Shown piece after piece: positions 33,116 through 43,138 of a DNA stretch of 64,000 bases. The stretch is from Pseudomonas izuensis (lineage in GTDB: Bacteria > Pseudomonadota > Gammaproteobacteria > Pseudomonadales > Pseudomonadaceae): the NCBI RefSeq assembly GCF_009861505.1, contig NZ_WTFT01000006.1, forward strand, positions 62,001 to 126,000, read 5' to 3'. A program made the translations under genes and the position numbers. The stretch's first letter is position 1. Each line of letters starts with the position of its first letter. Below the pieces are notes generated by a model. That model saw only the letters and a program-made list of their open reading frames with translations. It did not search any database and had not been told where the DNA came from.

Positions 33116-34309
33116 CTATGAGTCTGCTGGCGACAGTGCCCCGCCAACGCGGATCAATCGCATCAGCCCACACACCAACACCACATTCAGCACCGCCAAT
33201 GAACAGACACCCACCCAAACACTGGCCACGCCAGACGTCTGCATGATGTAGCCGCCCACCAGCGGAGTCAGCGCCTGAACAATCAGGGACGGCCTGGCCA
33301 TCCGCCCCATCAGCAGAACATAGTGCCATGGCGACATAAGGGCCAACGGCAGCACGCCTCGAATGATTGCGCGCAAGCCATTGCCCGCACCAAAAATCAC
33401 CAGCCCCACGGCACTGGCCGCAGGTGCCAGCGCGACCAGCATCAGGCCCGCCGCTATCAGTACGGCAGAAATGAGCGTGATCCCTATGGGGTGGTGCTTT
33501 CGTGCAAAAACCTGGAGAAATCGTGACCCCACTTGACTGGGTCCCACCAGCGCACTCAATCCGACGGCGATGGCGAGGGAATACCCTTGCCCCTGCAACA
33601 GGGCAATCAGATGGACCGACATCACCGTCATGATCACCGCCCCCACCGCAAAGATGGTCGTGAGCAGCAGGTAAACACGCCCATCCACCGAAACTGCCTT
33701 TTCGTACGGTGCATTGCTTTTGGCGAGCACGCCCAATCCCCCCGGAAGCACCCACAGGTAGAGCGGCGCCACGGTGACCAGCAGCAAACAGCCATAGGCC
33801 AGGCAGGTACTGCGCCAGCCAAAATGTTCAATGGCAAGTGCAACCACTGGCCAGACAAGGGTGGTAGCGAACCCGGAGATCAGCGTGATACCGGTAATGG
33901 CACTCCCCGCCCGCTCGCCGTACAACCCGCCCGACGTCGCCAGGAGTGAATCGTACAGACCCAGGGCCATACCCACACCAATGACCGCCCAGGCGCACAG
34001 GAACAGGGGGAGCGATGTCGAACTTGCCATGATGAACAACCCGATCGCCATGAACAGACCACTGCTCGCCAGGACGATGCGACCGCCCCAGCGCGAGATA
34101 AGCCGACTGGTCAAAGGGGCCAGCACTGCACTGACCAGGATGCCAAGGGAGACGGCACCAAATACCCATGGGCTCGGCCAGCCGGTCTCTTTCATGATCG
34201 GATCGGCCATGACCGCCATCAGGAAGAAAGAGCCGCCCCAGGCCAGAATCTGCAGCCACCCCAATACAACAATGTCCAGAACACCAGGCAAACGAGAAGA
34301 GTCTTTCAA
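33116..34309 (-). CDS. MFS transporter
   Basis: 397 aa with twelve predicted membrane helices. The annotated start is TTG 34309; no ribosome site is clear, so the start may shift by a few codons. It has VLDIVVLGWLQILAWGGSFF as first helix and a loop-2-3 region LISRWGGRIVLASSGLF with MFS-type basic residues. Likely a carrier for the acid substrate or a product of the surrounding CoA pathway. The next gene (MBL-fold) begins at its 3' end. Confidence 0.75.
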   Translation of the reverse strand: MKDSSRLPGVLDIVVLGWLQILAWGGSFFLMAVMADPIMKETGWPSPWVFGAVSLGILVSAVLAPLTSRLISRWGGRIVLASSGLFMAIGLFIMASSTSLPLFLCAWAVIGVGMALGLYDSLLATSGGLYGERAGSAITGITLISGFATTLVWPVVALAIEHFGWRSTCLAYGCLLLVTVAPLYLWVLPGGLGVLAKSNAPYEKAVSVDGRVYLLLTTIFAVGAVIMTVMSVHLIALLQGQGYSLAIAVGLSALVGPSQVGSRFLQVFARKHHPIGITLISAVLIAAGLMLVALAPAASAVGLVIFGAGNGLRAIIRGVLPLALMSPWHYVLLMGRMARPSLIVQALTPLVGGYIMQTSGVASVWVGVCSLAVLNVVLVCGLMRLIRVGGALSPADS

Positions 34310-34366
34310 AGCACAGCCATCACTATGGAGTAAGTACGGATAATCGGCTTAAACGCATCTGCGCCA

Positions 34367-35476
34367 TCATGAACGCCATACAGCGGTTGGACCACGAGCC
34401 CCGAGCGCGTCCATGACTTCTGCGGTGTGTGCACCACAGTCGGGAATTTCGCCTGGGGTGACACGCTGGCCGTCAAAACGCGGTGCCGGACTGGCTTGCA
34501 GCATGCCATCGCGTTCGAAGTACACGCCCCGCTCCACCATGTGCCGGTGCTGCGAAGCTTCTCGCGGGCTCAATACCGGGGCGAAGCAGACATCGCTGCC
34601 TTCGAGCAGATCACACCAGTGCTGGCGTGGCTGACGGGCAAAAATGTCGGCCAGGAGTCCGCGCAGTTCTTCCCAGTGCTTGCGGTCCCACTGTCTGGCA
34701 AAACGCGGGTCATCCTGCAAACCCAGCTTGTGCATCAGCAAGGTGTAAAACTGCGGCTCCAGCGAACCCAGCGCCACGTACTGGTCGTCGGCACAACGAT
34801 AAGTGGCGTAGAAATGCGAGCCATCGTGCACACTTTTACCGCGCTCTTCGAATAGCAGCCCTCGACCGCCCAGGTACATCATCAACTGCATCATGTGCGC
34901 CGAGCCATCGACGATGGCCGCATCGACCACCGTGCCCTTGCCGGTCTGCCGGGCACTGAGGATACCCGCCAGCAAGCCGACGGCCAGGTACAGCGCCCCA
35001 CCGCCGATGTCACCGAGCAGGGTGATCGGCGACGACGGTGCTTCGCCGGCCGTGCCACTGTGGTAAAGCGCACCGGACAATGCAACGTAGTTGTTGTCAT
35101 GACCTGCCGCGTTGGCCAGCGGACCCTGCTGGCCCCAACCGGTCATGCGCCCGTAGACCAGCCGTGGATTGCGTGCCTGACATTCCTGCGGACCCAGGCC
35201 CAGGCGTTCCATGACCCCGGGACGCATGCCCTCGATCACGGCATCGGCGCTTTCGAGGAGTTGCAGTAGCGTCTCGCGCCCTTCGGGGCTTTTCAGGTCA
35301 ACCACGATCGAACGCTTGCCACGGTTGAGCGAGTTGGCCGGGGCATTGCCGTTGTTCGAAACGGAATCGGAGCGCTCCACCGCGATCACGTCCGCCCCCA
35401 GGTCGGCCAGGTGCATGGCGCAGAATGGCCCCGGGCCGATTCCGCAGATTTCTACGATCTTGATTCCTGACAGCAT
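34367..35476 (-). CDS. Family III CoA-transferase/alpha-methylacyl-CoA racemase-like enzyme
   Basis: 369 aa from ATG 35476 (GAGGAAAG upstream). CaiB/BaiF fold. The start SGIKIVEICGIGPGPFCAMH followed by LADLGADVIAVERSDS is typical of alpha-methylacyl-CoA racemase (AMACR); YGRMTGWGQQGPLANAAGHD carries the His/Asp-type active residues (GHDNNY). AMACR converts (2R)- to (2S)-2-methylacyl-CoA so that the S-specific acyl-CoA dehydrogenase can act. CoA-transferase activity cannot be excluded. Its neighbours (SCPx thiolases, MaoC hydratases, SDR) support the racemase reading. Confidence 0.75.
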   Translation of the reverse strand: MLSGIKIVEICGIGPGPFCAMHLADLGADVIAVERSDSVSNNGNAPANSLNRGKRSIVVDLKSPEGRETLLQLLESADAVIEGMRPGVMERLGLGPQECQARNPRLVYGRMTGWGQQGPLANAAGHDNNYVALSGALYHSGTAGEAPSSPITLLGDIGGGALYLAVGLLAGILSARQTGKGTVVDAAIVDGSAHMMQLMMYLGGRGLLFEERGKSVHDGSHFYATYRCADDQYVALGSLEPQFYTLLMHKLGLQDDPRFARQWDRKHWEELRGLLADIFARQPRQHWCDLLEGSDVCFAPVLSPREASQHRHMVERGVYFERDGMLQASPAPRFDGQRVTPGEIPDCGAHTAEVMDALGARGPTAVWRS

Positions 35477-35520
35477 GAAACTTTCCTCAATGAATCTCGT
35501 GGCCGTTGGGCACAGGCTTT

Positions 35521-35620
35521 TGTAGGCGCGAGCCTGCACGCGATGAACTCAAGAGCGCCGCGTTTAGCCAGTAAACACGCGTCATCGTTGACGACCATCG
35601 CGAGCGAGCTCGCTCCTACA
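35521..35620. repeat. REPIN-type inverted repeat
   Basis: TGTAGGCGCGAGCCTGCACG (35521 on) faces CATCGCGAGCGAGCTCGCTC ending CTACA at 35620. These are two Pseudomonas REP sequences in inverted orientation about 50 bp apart. It lies in the gap between the racemase-like gene and the first thiolase and may interrupt or stabilise the transcript. Confidence 0.8.
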
Positions 35621-35636
35621 GGGGGGGATCGCGTTA

Positions 35637-36827
35637 TCAGGCGCGACCGTACAGGGTCACGACGCAGGCGCCACCCAGGCCAAGGTTGTGCGCCAGCGCT
35701 ACATTGGCGCCTTCGACCTGACGCTTGTCCGCCGTGCCGCGCAGCTGGTGGGTCAGCTCGTAGCATTGCGCCAGGCCGGTCGCACCCAGCGGATGACCTT
35801 TGGACAGCAGGCCACCGGACGGGTTGGTGACAACCTGGCCGCCATAGGTGTTGTTGCCGTCGAGGACAAACCGCTCGGCGCCGCCGACATCGCACAGCCC
35901 AAGGGACTCGTAAGTCAGCAGTTCGTTGTGGGCGAAGCAGTCGTGCATCTCGGCAACGCGGATGTCCAGCGGGTCGACACCGGCCTTTTCATAGACTTCC
36001 CGGGCAGCCCGCTGGGCCATGTCGAAACCGACCACTTCGATCATCGAGCGGGTTTCGAAACACACGGGTTTGTCGGTGGTCAACGACTGGGCAAGGACCA
36101 CCACGTCGGTGCGCAGGCCATGTTTTTTGGCGAAAGCTTCCGAGCAGATGATCGCCGCCGCAGCACCGCAGGTCGGTGGGCAAGCCATCAGACGGGTCAT
36201 CACCCCCGGCCAGATCAGTTGGTCGTTCATGACGTCGTCAGTGCTGACCACTTTGCGGAACAACGCCAACGGGTTGTTGGCCGCATGCCGGCTGGCCTTG
36301 GCGCGAATGGCGGCAAAGGTCCTCATCTGGGTGCCGTACTTTTGCATGTGCTCGCGACCGGCACCGCCGAACAGGCGCAGGGCACTCGGCATATCGGCAA
36401 TGTCGCCGGTCAAGGCGTCGATCACGCCCTGGGTCTTGTGCGTGGTGGCCCGTGGACGGTCGTCCCAATGGCCTTTCAAGGCGCCAGGCTGCATCTGCTC
36501 GAAACCGAAAGCCAAGGCGCACTCGACCGCACCGCTTTCCACGGCCTGGCGCGCCAGGAACAATGCGCTGGAGCCAGTCGCACAGTTGTTGTTGACGTTG
36601 ACCACCGGAATGCCGCTCATACCGACTTCATAAAGTGCCGCTTGACCGCTGGTGGAATCGCCATAGACATAGCCGGCATAGGCTTGCTGAACCAGGCTGT
36701 AGTTGAGTCCGGCATCCTGCAACGCCAGGCGAATCGCTTCGCTGCCCATTTCGATGTAGGTACCGCTGGTGCCTGGCTTGACAAAAGGGATCATGCCGAC
36801 GCCGGCAACGTAAGGTTTTTGCGACAT
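35637..36827 (-). CDS. SCPx-type thiolase (lipid-transfer-protein family), copy 1
   Basis: 396 aa. Thiolase fold of the SCP2/Ltp class: nucleophile Cys in NNNCATGSSALFLARQ, the HDCFAHNELLTYE His, KGHPLGATGLAQCYE and the C-terminal Cys-containing HNLGLGGACVV. SCPx thiolases cleave 3-ketoacyl-CoAs carrying a 2-methyl branch or bulky ring, releasing propionyl- or acetyl-CoA. It resembles the thiolase at 44960-46144 throughout, so the pathway has two paralogous thiolases, probably for successive rounds. It lies 88 bp downstream of the DUF1329 gene in the same operon. Confidence 0.88.
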   Translation of the reverse strand: MSQKPYVAGVGMIPFVKPGTSGTYIEMGSEAIRLALQDAGLNYSLVQQAYAGYVYGDSTSGQAALYEVGMSGIPVVNVNNNCATGSSALFLARQAVESGAVECALAFGFEQMQPGALKGHWDDRPRATTHKTQGVIDALTGDIADMPSALRLFGGAGREHMQKYGTQMRTFAAIRAKASRHAANNPLALFRKVVSTDDVMNDQLIWPGVMTRLMACPPTCGAAAAIICSEAFAKKHGLRTDVVVLAQSLTTDKPVCFETRSMIEVVGFDMAQRAAREVYEKAGVDPLDIRVAEMHDCFAHNELLTYESLGLCDVGGAERFVLDGNNTYGGQVVTNPSGGLLSKGHPLGATGLAQCYELTHQLRGTADKRQVEGANVALAHNLGLGGACVVTLYGRA

Positions 36828-36915
36828 TGCTGCTCTCCAGATTCAATAAGCTAGAAGTTGCACAGGGATAGCCGTCCGCCCCCTTGCGAGGACGGATGGC
36901 GATTGCTCGGTTGAC

Positions 36916-38283
36916 TCAGCGGATACCGGCGTTGCGCAGGGCTGCCGGGGTGAAGTCATTCATGGTGGGCTGATAGGCGTAGTCAGTGCCGCGCTTGTTC
37001 TCGTTGCCCAGGTTCGACACCAGATAACGACCGGCCAGCAGGTCATAAATCCCCATCGCGGCGTAAACGGCAACGCCCTGCTGGTAATCGTTGACCAGAT
37101 AACCTTCGCTGACGCGCCACAGTTGACCGCGACCGTCGTACTGGTCGATTTCCACCGCCGCCCAGGTGTCCTCGTCGATGTACATATGGCGCTTGGCGTA
37201 GATGTGGCGCTGGCCCGGCTTGAGGGTGCCCTCCACTTCCCACACCCGATGCAGCTCATAGCGGGTCAGGTCCTGGTTGATGTGCCCCGGTTTGATGATG
37301 TCGGCGTACTTCAGCGTCGGCGATTGCAGCAGGTAGTTGTTGTAGGGAACGTAGACTTCCTTCTTGCCGATCAGCTTCCAGTCATAACGGTCCGGGGCAC
37401 CGTTGTACATGTCGGCGTTGTCAGCGACACGCATGCCGTCGGCGGCTGTGCCGGGGCCGTCGTAAGCCACTTGCGGCGCACGGCGTACGCGACGCTGGCC
37501 GGCGTTGTAGGCCCAGGCCATGCGCGGGTCCTTGATCTGGTCGAGGGTCTCGTGGATCAGCAACACGTTGCCGGCCATGCGCGCTGGCGCCGTCACCGTT
37601 TGTTTGGCGTAGAACAGGATGTTGGCGCTGTCCTCGGGTTTGACGTCCGCCATCTTCCACGGCAGTCCCGCCGCGGTCTCGATCTGCACGATGGTGTAGT
37701 CACCATTGGTTTGCGGCGTGGCCTGGGCCTGGCGGCTGATGAAGTTGGTGCCCCGTGAACGGGTCAGGTGGTTCCACACCACTTCCAGCCCGGTCTTGGG
37801 AATCGGGAAAGCGTAGTAACGCGACTGTTCGAAGTTTTTCAGCGAGTAGCCATCATTCGCCGACTCGGTGGTCAGCGCGCTTTTCTTCGCCGCGTCGTAG
37901 ACCGCCTGTGGCGCCGATGCCGTGCGCTGGGTCTTGAACACCGGGATTTTGTAGGTGTCGGGGTAGCGCTGGAACATCGCCAGTTGCCCGGCCGTCAGTT
38001 TGCTTTTGTACTGCGCAACATTGGCGGCCGTGATCACGAACTGCGGCTTTTCGCCCTCGAACGGATTGCCGAGAAAGTCATTGGTCACGGGCGCAGCGCC
38101 GGGTTTGAGGCCACCGGTCCAGGCCGGAATGCTGCCATCAGCATTGCCGGCCTTTTCGCCACCCAAGGGCGTCAGGCTGGTGCCCAGTTGAGCGGCCTCT
38201 TTTTCGGAAACGGCAGCCATGACGCCGGAAGCGATCAGGCTCAGTGACAACGCGCAGGCTTTAAACAGAGTGCTGGATTTCAT
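36916..38283 (-). CDS. DUF1329 LolB-like envelope protein
   Basis: 455 aa with a clear signal peptide (MKSSTLFKACALSLSLIASG then VMAAVS). The mature part shows the DUF1329 signature: aromatic strands (AVEIDQYDGRGQLWRVSEGY), QRRVRRAPQVAYDGP, MYNGAPDRYDWKLIGKKEVY. DUF1329 proteins have a LolB-like fold and are almost always paired with DUF1302 barrels in catabolic clusters for hydrophobic acids or esters. Here the DUF1302 gene is 25 bp upstream, so a periplasmic or outer-membrane relay for the substrate is likely. Confidence 0.88.
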   Translation of the reverse strand: MKSSTLFKACALSLSLIASGVMAAVSEKEAAQLGTSLTPLGGEKAGNADGSIPAWTGGLKPGAAPVTNDFLGNPFEGEKPQFVITAANVAQYKSKLTAGQLAMFQRYPDTYKIPVFKTQRTASAPQAVYDAAKKSALTTESANDGYSLKNFEQSRYYAFPIPKTGLEVVWNHLTRSRGTNFISRQAQATPQTNGDYTIVQIETAAGLPWKMADVKPEDSANILFYAKQTVTAPARMAGNVLLIHETLDQIKDPRMAWAYNAGQRRVRRAPQVAYDGPGTAADGMRVADNADMYNGAPDRYDWKLIGKKEVYVPYNNYLLQSPTLKYADIIKPGHINQDLTRYELHRVWEVEGTLKPGQRHIYAKRHMYIDEDTWAAVEIDQYDGRGQLWRVSEGYLVNDYQQGVAVYAAMGIYDLLAGRYLVSNLGNENKRGTDYAYQPTMNDFTPAALRNAGIR

Positions 38284-38308
38284 TGTTGTTTTCTCCGTTT
38301 GACAGGTG

Positions 38309-40129
38309 TCAGAAGTTCACGCCGAAGCTCAAGGCGACGTAATCGCGATCGGTGTTGGTGTTCCACTTTCCGCCGAAGTAGTCGGTGTAACTGAGGCTGG
38401 CGGTGTAAGTGTTCATGAAGTCGGCATCGACACCGAGGCTGACGGCCTTGTTGCCTTCCTCGAAGTTGGGACCTACGCCATCGACGTCGTGGGACCAGGC
38501 CAGGTTGGGCGACAGGTTGATGCCGGCGAATACGTTGGGGTAATCCAGCTTGCCGCGCAGGCGGTAGCCCCAGGAGTCCGTGGTATAGAAACCGTGGCTG
38601 TTGCATTCCTGCTGCGGGTTGCTCGGACGGGTTACGCCCGGCTGGCCCGGGACCGGCAGGTTCTGGCCAACACAGACGGCCTGATTGACCAGTTGCCCGG
38701 CACCGAACACGGTGTTGCGGCCAAAACGCACATCGGTGCCGTCGCTGGAGCCCAGGCCGTTGATGCGGTTGTAGCCCACCTCGCCCACCAGGGTCAGGCG
38801 GTCGGCACCGAGGATCTGATCGAAGAACCGGGTGGCACTCATTTGTGTCTGCAACACGGGCATGCGTTCGTAACCGCTAACGGGCGCTCCGGCGACATTG
38901 GACGAGTGCCCGCTGACGAACAGCGGTGAAGCTGCGTTGCCCGTGGCCGCCAGGTTGATGTCGGCACCGTTGAGGTTCAATGGCATGTTGGGCCGGAAAC
39001 TGACCTCGCCACCCAGCGATGTACCCATCACGTTGGTGGCGAAACTCAGGCCATACAGGCGGACATCTTCGGGATAGACCACGTTGTAACTGGCGGTGCG
39101 GATCGCGGCCACCGAGCTGGCGGTACTGGTCGCCCGGGTGAAATCCAGGCTTGGGTTGCGACTGTGGTAGTTCATGACATAGGCACCGAACTCGGTGTCG
39201 TTCAGCTCTGCCGCAAACCAGCGCAGCGCCAGCCCATACTGGCCACTGTCGCGGGCATCCTTGGTCTTGGTGCGCGGGATGAAGGCATCATCCGTCAGGC
39301 CAGGCGTCCCGGTGTTCTTGGCCACGCCCGGCGGCAGATCGAGGCCCGCCAGCACCACGCGGTCATTGCAGCCTTCAGGCGTCACGTCGTTGCCAAAGAA
39401 GGTGCCGCAGTTATCAATGACCGAAGGCGCCCATTCGAGCTGATAGAAACCCTCGACAGTGACGTTTTCCGACAAGCCCTGGGACATGTAGAACATGTTG
39501 ACCGGGATCAGGCCCTCCTTCACTTCGGCACCGGGCCGGCGCAGGGCCGCCACGTCGATCGGGTTGATGCTGTTGATCGAGTTGCCGATGAAGGTACTTT
39601 CACCCCAGCTCACCACCTGCTTGCCCAGTCGCACGTTGCCCTGCAAATCGTCGAGGGTGTAGTTGTGGTAGACAAAGCTGTCGAGGAACATCGCCCCGGA
39701 GGACTTGGCGGCGCGCTGACGGCCGTGGTCTTCGATGTCGTAGAACGGACGGCTTTCATCCATCAACTCGAAGTCGTACCAGTACTTGCCGCGCACGAAA
39801 GCGCCGCTGTCGCCGTACTTCAATTCCAGGTCGTGCACGCCCTTGAAGATCTTCGAGAAGGTCTCGCCCTTCTTGAAGTTCAGGCGGTTGTCATCGTTGG
39901 TACGGGACGAGGCTTCGCCCCTGACACCTTGCGAGTTGAAGTTGGAAATGAAATCCGGGTCCGGTCCACGGACGGCCCAACTGGCGCCTACCGACAGTGC
40001 CGAGTCGAAATTGCCCTCGATTTCGCCAATGCTGAATGTCTGGGCATTGGCCTGTGGATGGATGGCTGCGGCGATGGCGACGGCCAACAGGTGTGGGTAG
40101 CAGACTCTGCGCATTTTCTTGGTGCTCAT
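38309..40129 (-). CDS. DUF1302 outer-membrane beta-barrel protein
   Basis: 606 aa from ATG 40129 (GGAGAACGC upstream); the frame extends to 40174 without a ribosome site. Signal peptide CYPHLLAVAIAAAIHPQANA. The barrel has alternating aromatic strands throughout and ends YVALSFGVNF, the terminal-Phe outer-membrane insertion signal. DUF1302 members are FadL-functional analogues for long or cyclic hydrophobic substrates. It pairs with the DUF1329 protein directly downstream and follows the CoA ligase. Confidence 0.88.
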   Translation of the reverse strand: MSTKKMRRVCYPHLLAVAIAAAIHPQANAQTFSIGEIEGNFDSALSVGASWAVRGPDPDFISNFNSQGVRGEASSRTNDDNRLNFKKGETFSKIFKGVHDLELKYGDSGAFVRGKYWYDFELMDESRPFYDIEDHGRQRAAKSSGAMFLDSFVYHNYTLDDLQGNVRLGKQVVSWGESTFIGNSINSINPIDVAALRRPGAEVKEGLIPVNMFYMSQGLSENVTVEGFYQLEWAPSVIDNCGTFFGNDVTPEGCNDRVVLAGLDLPPGVAKNTGTPGLTDDAFIPRTKTKDARDSGQYGLALRWFAAELNDTEFGAYVMNYHSRNPSLDFTRATSTASSVAAIRTASYNVVYPEDVRLYGLSFATNVMGTSLGGEVSFRPNMPLNLNGADINLAATGNAASPLFVSGHSSNVAGAPVSGYERMPVLQTQMSATRFFDQILGADRLTLVGEVGYNRINGLGSSDGTDVRFGRNTVFGAGQLVNQAVCVGQNLPVPGQPGVTRPSNPQQECNSHGFYTTDSWGYRLRGKLDYPNVFAGINLSPNLAWSHDVDGVGPNFEEGNKAVSLGVDADFMNTYTASLSYTDYFGGKWNTNTDRDYVALSFGVNF

Positions 40130-40236
40130 GCGTTCTCCGTTTTTATTGGCATAAAGGTCCCAAGCCGCTCGCAAGCAAGCGGCGTGGTTCCTGGGGGGTG
40201 AAAGTGATGCGCGCGACCACGGGGATCACGCGGTGG

Positions 40237-41799
40237 TCAAGCGATTCCGCGCTGCTGGTTCTCCCAGAACGGTTTGCGCAGTTCGGTTTTCAACACCTTG
40301 CCGACGCTGGTCAGCGGCAGTGCCTCGCGGAACTCGATACTGCGCGGCACCTTGTAGCCGGCAATCCGTTCGCGGCAGTGGGCAATGAGGTCTTCGCTGG
40401 TGACGACAAGCCCAGGCTTGAGCACGATCACCGCGTGCACCGTCTCGCCCCACTTCGGACAAGGGATGCCGATCACCGCGCTTTGCGCGACCGCAGGATG
40501 GCTGGCGATGGCCGCCTCGACTTCACCGCAGTAGATGTTCTCGCCGCCGCTGACCACCATGTCCTTGAGGCGGTCGCAGACATAGATGAACCCGTCTTCA
40601 TCCATGTAGCCGCCGTCCCCGGTGTGCATCCAGCCGCCGCGCAAGGTGTGCGCGGTGACTTCGGGTTTCTTCCAGTAGCCGAGCATGACATTCGGGCCGC
40701 GCACGATGATTTCGCCCACGGTGCCGTGCGGCACGTCGTTGTCATCGGCATCGACGATGCGAACTTCCACACAGTTCACCGGCAGGCCGGCCGAGTACAT
40801 CTTGCCGTTGGCCTGGTATTCGGCGGTGTGATATTGCGCAGACAGGGTGGTGGCCACCGGGGACAGCTCGGTCATGCCGTAGCCCTGGGAGAAGCCGGCA
40901 CTAGTGAACACGGCCCGGGCCCGATCAAGCAGCGCCGGGGTGATCGACGAGGCGCCGTAACCGATGTATCGCAGGGAGCTGGCGTCGTGTGCCTGACCGT
41001 TCTTGTCATGCCAGTCCAGAATCATCTGGATCATGGTCGGGGCCAGCAGGATCTCGTTGATTTTTTCCTGCTCGATGGCATCCAGAACGTTCTGCGGTGT
41101 AAAGGACTGCACGATGACGTGGGTGCCACCGGTCAGGAACAACGCCGTGATCGCCGCGAAGTCGGCAAGGTGAAACATAGGCATGGCGTGCAGGAAGATC
41201 GCATCCGCCCCCAGCCGGCCCTGGGACAGCGCGTTCAAGGCCGAGAAGGTCACATTATTGTGGCTGAGCATGACCCCCTTGGGGTGGCCGGTGGTGCCGC
41301 CGGTGTAGAAGATCCCCAGCAAGGAGTCCCCTCCCCGGCGCACGTCTTCCACCGGTTCGCTGATCGCGATCAGCGACTCATAGCGCAGCATCCCGGGCGG
41401 AGTCTCGCCCTCCCCGGCGTAAATCACCAGGTTGACGGTCTTGGCTTGTTCCAGGACCCGAACACCCAGTTCCTTGTGGTGCTCATCAACGATCAGCACC
41501 GTGGTTTCCGATTCATCCAGCGAGTACAGGATCTCCGCCGCACTCCAGCGGAAATTCACCGGGTTGACCACCGCATCTGCCCACGGCACGGCCAGGTAAT
41601 ACTCAAGAAACAGTGGCGAATTCAATGCCAGCAACGCCACACGATCGCCGCTGGCAACGCCCAGGCCTTTCAGCGCACCGGCCAGCCGCGCAACACGATC
41701 GCCAAACTCGGCATAGCTGATGCTGCGCCCCTGATAGCGGATCGCAACGGCATTTGGACGTTGCTGCAGATGACGGTGCAGCCCTTGTGTGATGTACAT
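40237..41799 (-). CDS. Acyl-CoA ligase (AMP-forming)
   Basis: 520 aa. ANL-superfamily motifs in order: FYTGGTTGHPKGVMLSH (P-loop), the A5-type GYGMTELSPVATT, HTGDGGYMDEDGFIYVCDRL with the hinge, and the catalytic Lys in PLTSVGKVLKTELRKP. It activates the imported carboxylic acid to its acyl-CoA at ATP cost, the entry step of the pathway. It lies between the acyl-CoA dehydrogenase and the outer-membrane barrel in the minus-strand operon. Aryl-, cyclic- and medium-chain ligases share these motifs, so the acid is not defined by sequence alone. Confidence 0.88.
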   Translation of the reverse strand: MYITQGLHRHLQQRPNAVAIRYQGRSISYAEFGDRVARLAGALKGLGVASGDRVALLALNSPLFLEYYLAVPWADAVVNPVNFRWSAAEILYSLDESETTVLIVDEHHKELGVRVLEQAKTVNLVIYAGEGETPPGMLRYESLIAISEPVEDVRRGGDSLLGIFYTGGTTGHPKGVMLSHNNVTFSALNALSQGRLGADAIFLHAMPMFHLADFAAITALFLTGGTHVIVQSFTPQNVLDAIEQEKINEILLAPTMIQMILDWHDKNGQAHDASSLRYIGYGASSITPALLDRARAVFTSAGFSQGYGMTELSPVATTLSAQYHTAEYQANGKMYSAGLPVNCVEVRIVDADDNDVPHGTVGEIIVRGPNVMLGYWKKPEVTAHTLRGGWMHTGDGGYMDEDGFIYVCDRLKDMVVSGGENIYCGEVEAAIASHPAVAQSAVIGIPCPKWGETVHAVIVLKPGLVVTSEDLIAHCRERIAGYKVPRSIEFREALPLTSVGKVLKTELRKPFWENQQRGIA

Positions 41800-41896
41800 G
41801 AAAACTCCAAATTGCTTTTTTATTATTCAATTGATTTGGAACTGTCGGCCCCCGGAGTGAGCGCTCTGGAGGCCTGTGCAATTCAGGACGCTGCGG

Positions 41897-43039
41897 TCAG
41901 AGCGAGCGCGCAACGACCTCGCGCTGTATCTCGTTGGAACCGCCGTAGATACGCGCCACCCGTGCATCGGCCCACATCCGGCCGATCGGGTATTCGTTCA
42001 TGTAGCCGTAGCCACCGAACAGTTGCAGGCAGCGATCGAGTACTTCGCCCTGGCGCTCGGTCAGCCAGAACTTGCCCATCGACGCCAGGGTGGTGTCGAG
42101 AGTGCCGTCGATCCAGCGCTGGATGATCACGTCGATGAACGTCCGGGAGGCCAGCACGGTGGCCTTGACATCCGCCAGCACGAAACGGCTGTTCTGGAAA
42201 TCAATCACCGGTTTGCCGAACACGGTACGGTCCTTGGTGTAGTCCACAGTCAGGCGCAGGGCGCGCTCCATCACCGCAACGGCACCGACACCAATCTGGG
42301 CGCGTTCATAGGGCAGCTGGCTCATCAAGGTGTAGAAACCTCGACCTTCTACTTCACCAAGCAGACAATCCACCGGCACTTCGACGTCATCGAAGAACAT
42401 TTCCGATGTGTCCTGGGCGTGCATGCCGACTTTGCTCAGCAGATTGCCGCGGCGGAAACCCGGGGTATTGGTGTCGACCATGAACAGCGAGACACCCTTG
42501 GCGCCCTGGCTGGTATCGGTCTTGGCAATCACCAGCACCATGTCGCAGGTCTGGCCGTTGCTGATGAACGTCTTGGCGCCGTTGATGACGTACTTGTCAC
42601 CTTTGCGCACGGCACGGGTACGCACCGATTGCAGGTCGGAACCGGCACCGGGTTCGGTCATGGCGATCGCGCAGATCACTTCGCCCGAGGCGATTTTCGG
42701 TAGCCAGTGGAGCTTTTGCGCTTCAGTGCCCGAATCCAGAATGTAGTGCCCGACGATATGGCTCAGGCCGAGGCCCAGGCCACCGCCATTGGCGGCCATG
42801 GTTTGCACCACGCTGACGTAGTGGCCGATGTCGCCGCCGCTGCCGCCGTATTCTTCCGGTACGTCAGGGAGGATCAGGCCCAACTCGCCGGCCTTGAGCC
42901 AGGCAGAACGGTCGGCGAAATGCTGTTCGCGCCATTTCAGTTCGTTGGGCTCCATGTATTCCTTGGCAAAGCGCTTGACCATGTCACTGAACTGTTCCAG
43001 GTCTTCGGTCATCCAGGGAGAGCGGTAGTTTTCCAGCAT
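41897..43039 (-). CDS. Acyl-CoA dehydrogenase (LCAD-like)
   Basis: 380 aa from ATG 43039 (GAGGT about 10 nt upstream). Standard three-domain FAD enzyme: MTEPGAGSDLQSVRTRAVRK, then GAKTFISNGQTCDMV and FGGYGYMNEYPIGRMWADAR. The C-terminal motif is ARIYGGSNEIQREV, with Gly where MCAD-type enzymes have their base Glu. A Glu occurs instead in SQLPYERAQIG, the LCAD position, and LCAD enzymes accept 2-methyl branched acyl-CoAs. Electrons would go to the dedicated ETF encoded at 51393-53071. Confidence 0.88.
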   Translation of the reverse strand: MLENYRSPWMTEDLEQFSDMVKRFAKEYMEPNELKWREQHFADRSAWLKAGELGLILPDVPEEYGGSGGDIGHYVSVVQTMAANGGGLGLGLSHIVGHYILDSGTEAQKLHWLPKIASGEVICAIAMTEPGAGSDLQSVRTRAVRKGDKYVINGAKTFISNGQTCDMVLVIAKTDTSQGAKGVSLFMVDTNTPGFRRGNLLSKVGMHAQDTSEMFFDDVEVPVDCLLGEVEGRGFYTLMSQLPYERAQIGVGAVAVMERALRLTVDYTKDRTVFGKPVIDFQNSRFVLADVKATVLASRTFIDVIIQRWIDGTLDTTLASMGKFWLTERQGEVLDRCLQLFGGYGYMNEYPIGRMWADARVARIYGGSNEIQREVVARSL

Positions 43040-43138
43040 TGCAAATACCTCGGGTTCTGAAGCCTGCTGACCGTGGACGGCCAACAGGCTCGACTCATCG
43101 TTGCCCCTGCTGACAGGGGCATACATCGCGACAGGTGT

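Noticed and set aside
35688-36854. 388-codon plus-strand frame over thiolase copy 1
   Set aside because: Antisense shadow; the thiolase on the minus strand carries all active-site motifs.
40036-42126. 696-codon plus-strand frame over the ligase and acyl-CoA dehydrogenase
   Set aside because: Antisense shadow of high-GC genes with recognised motifs on the other strand.
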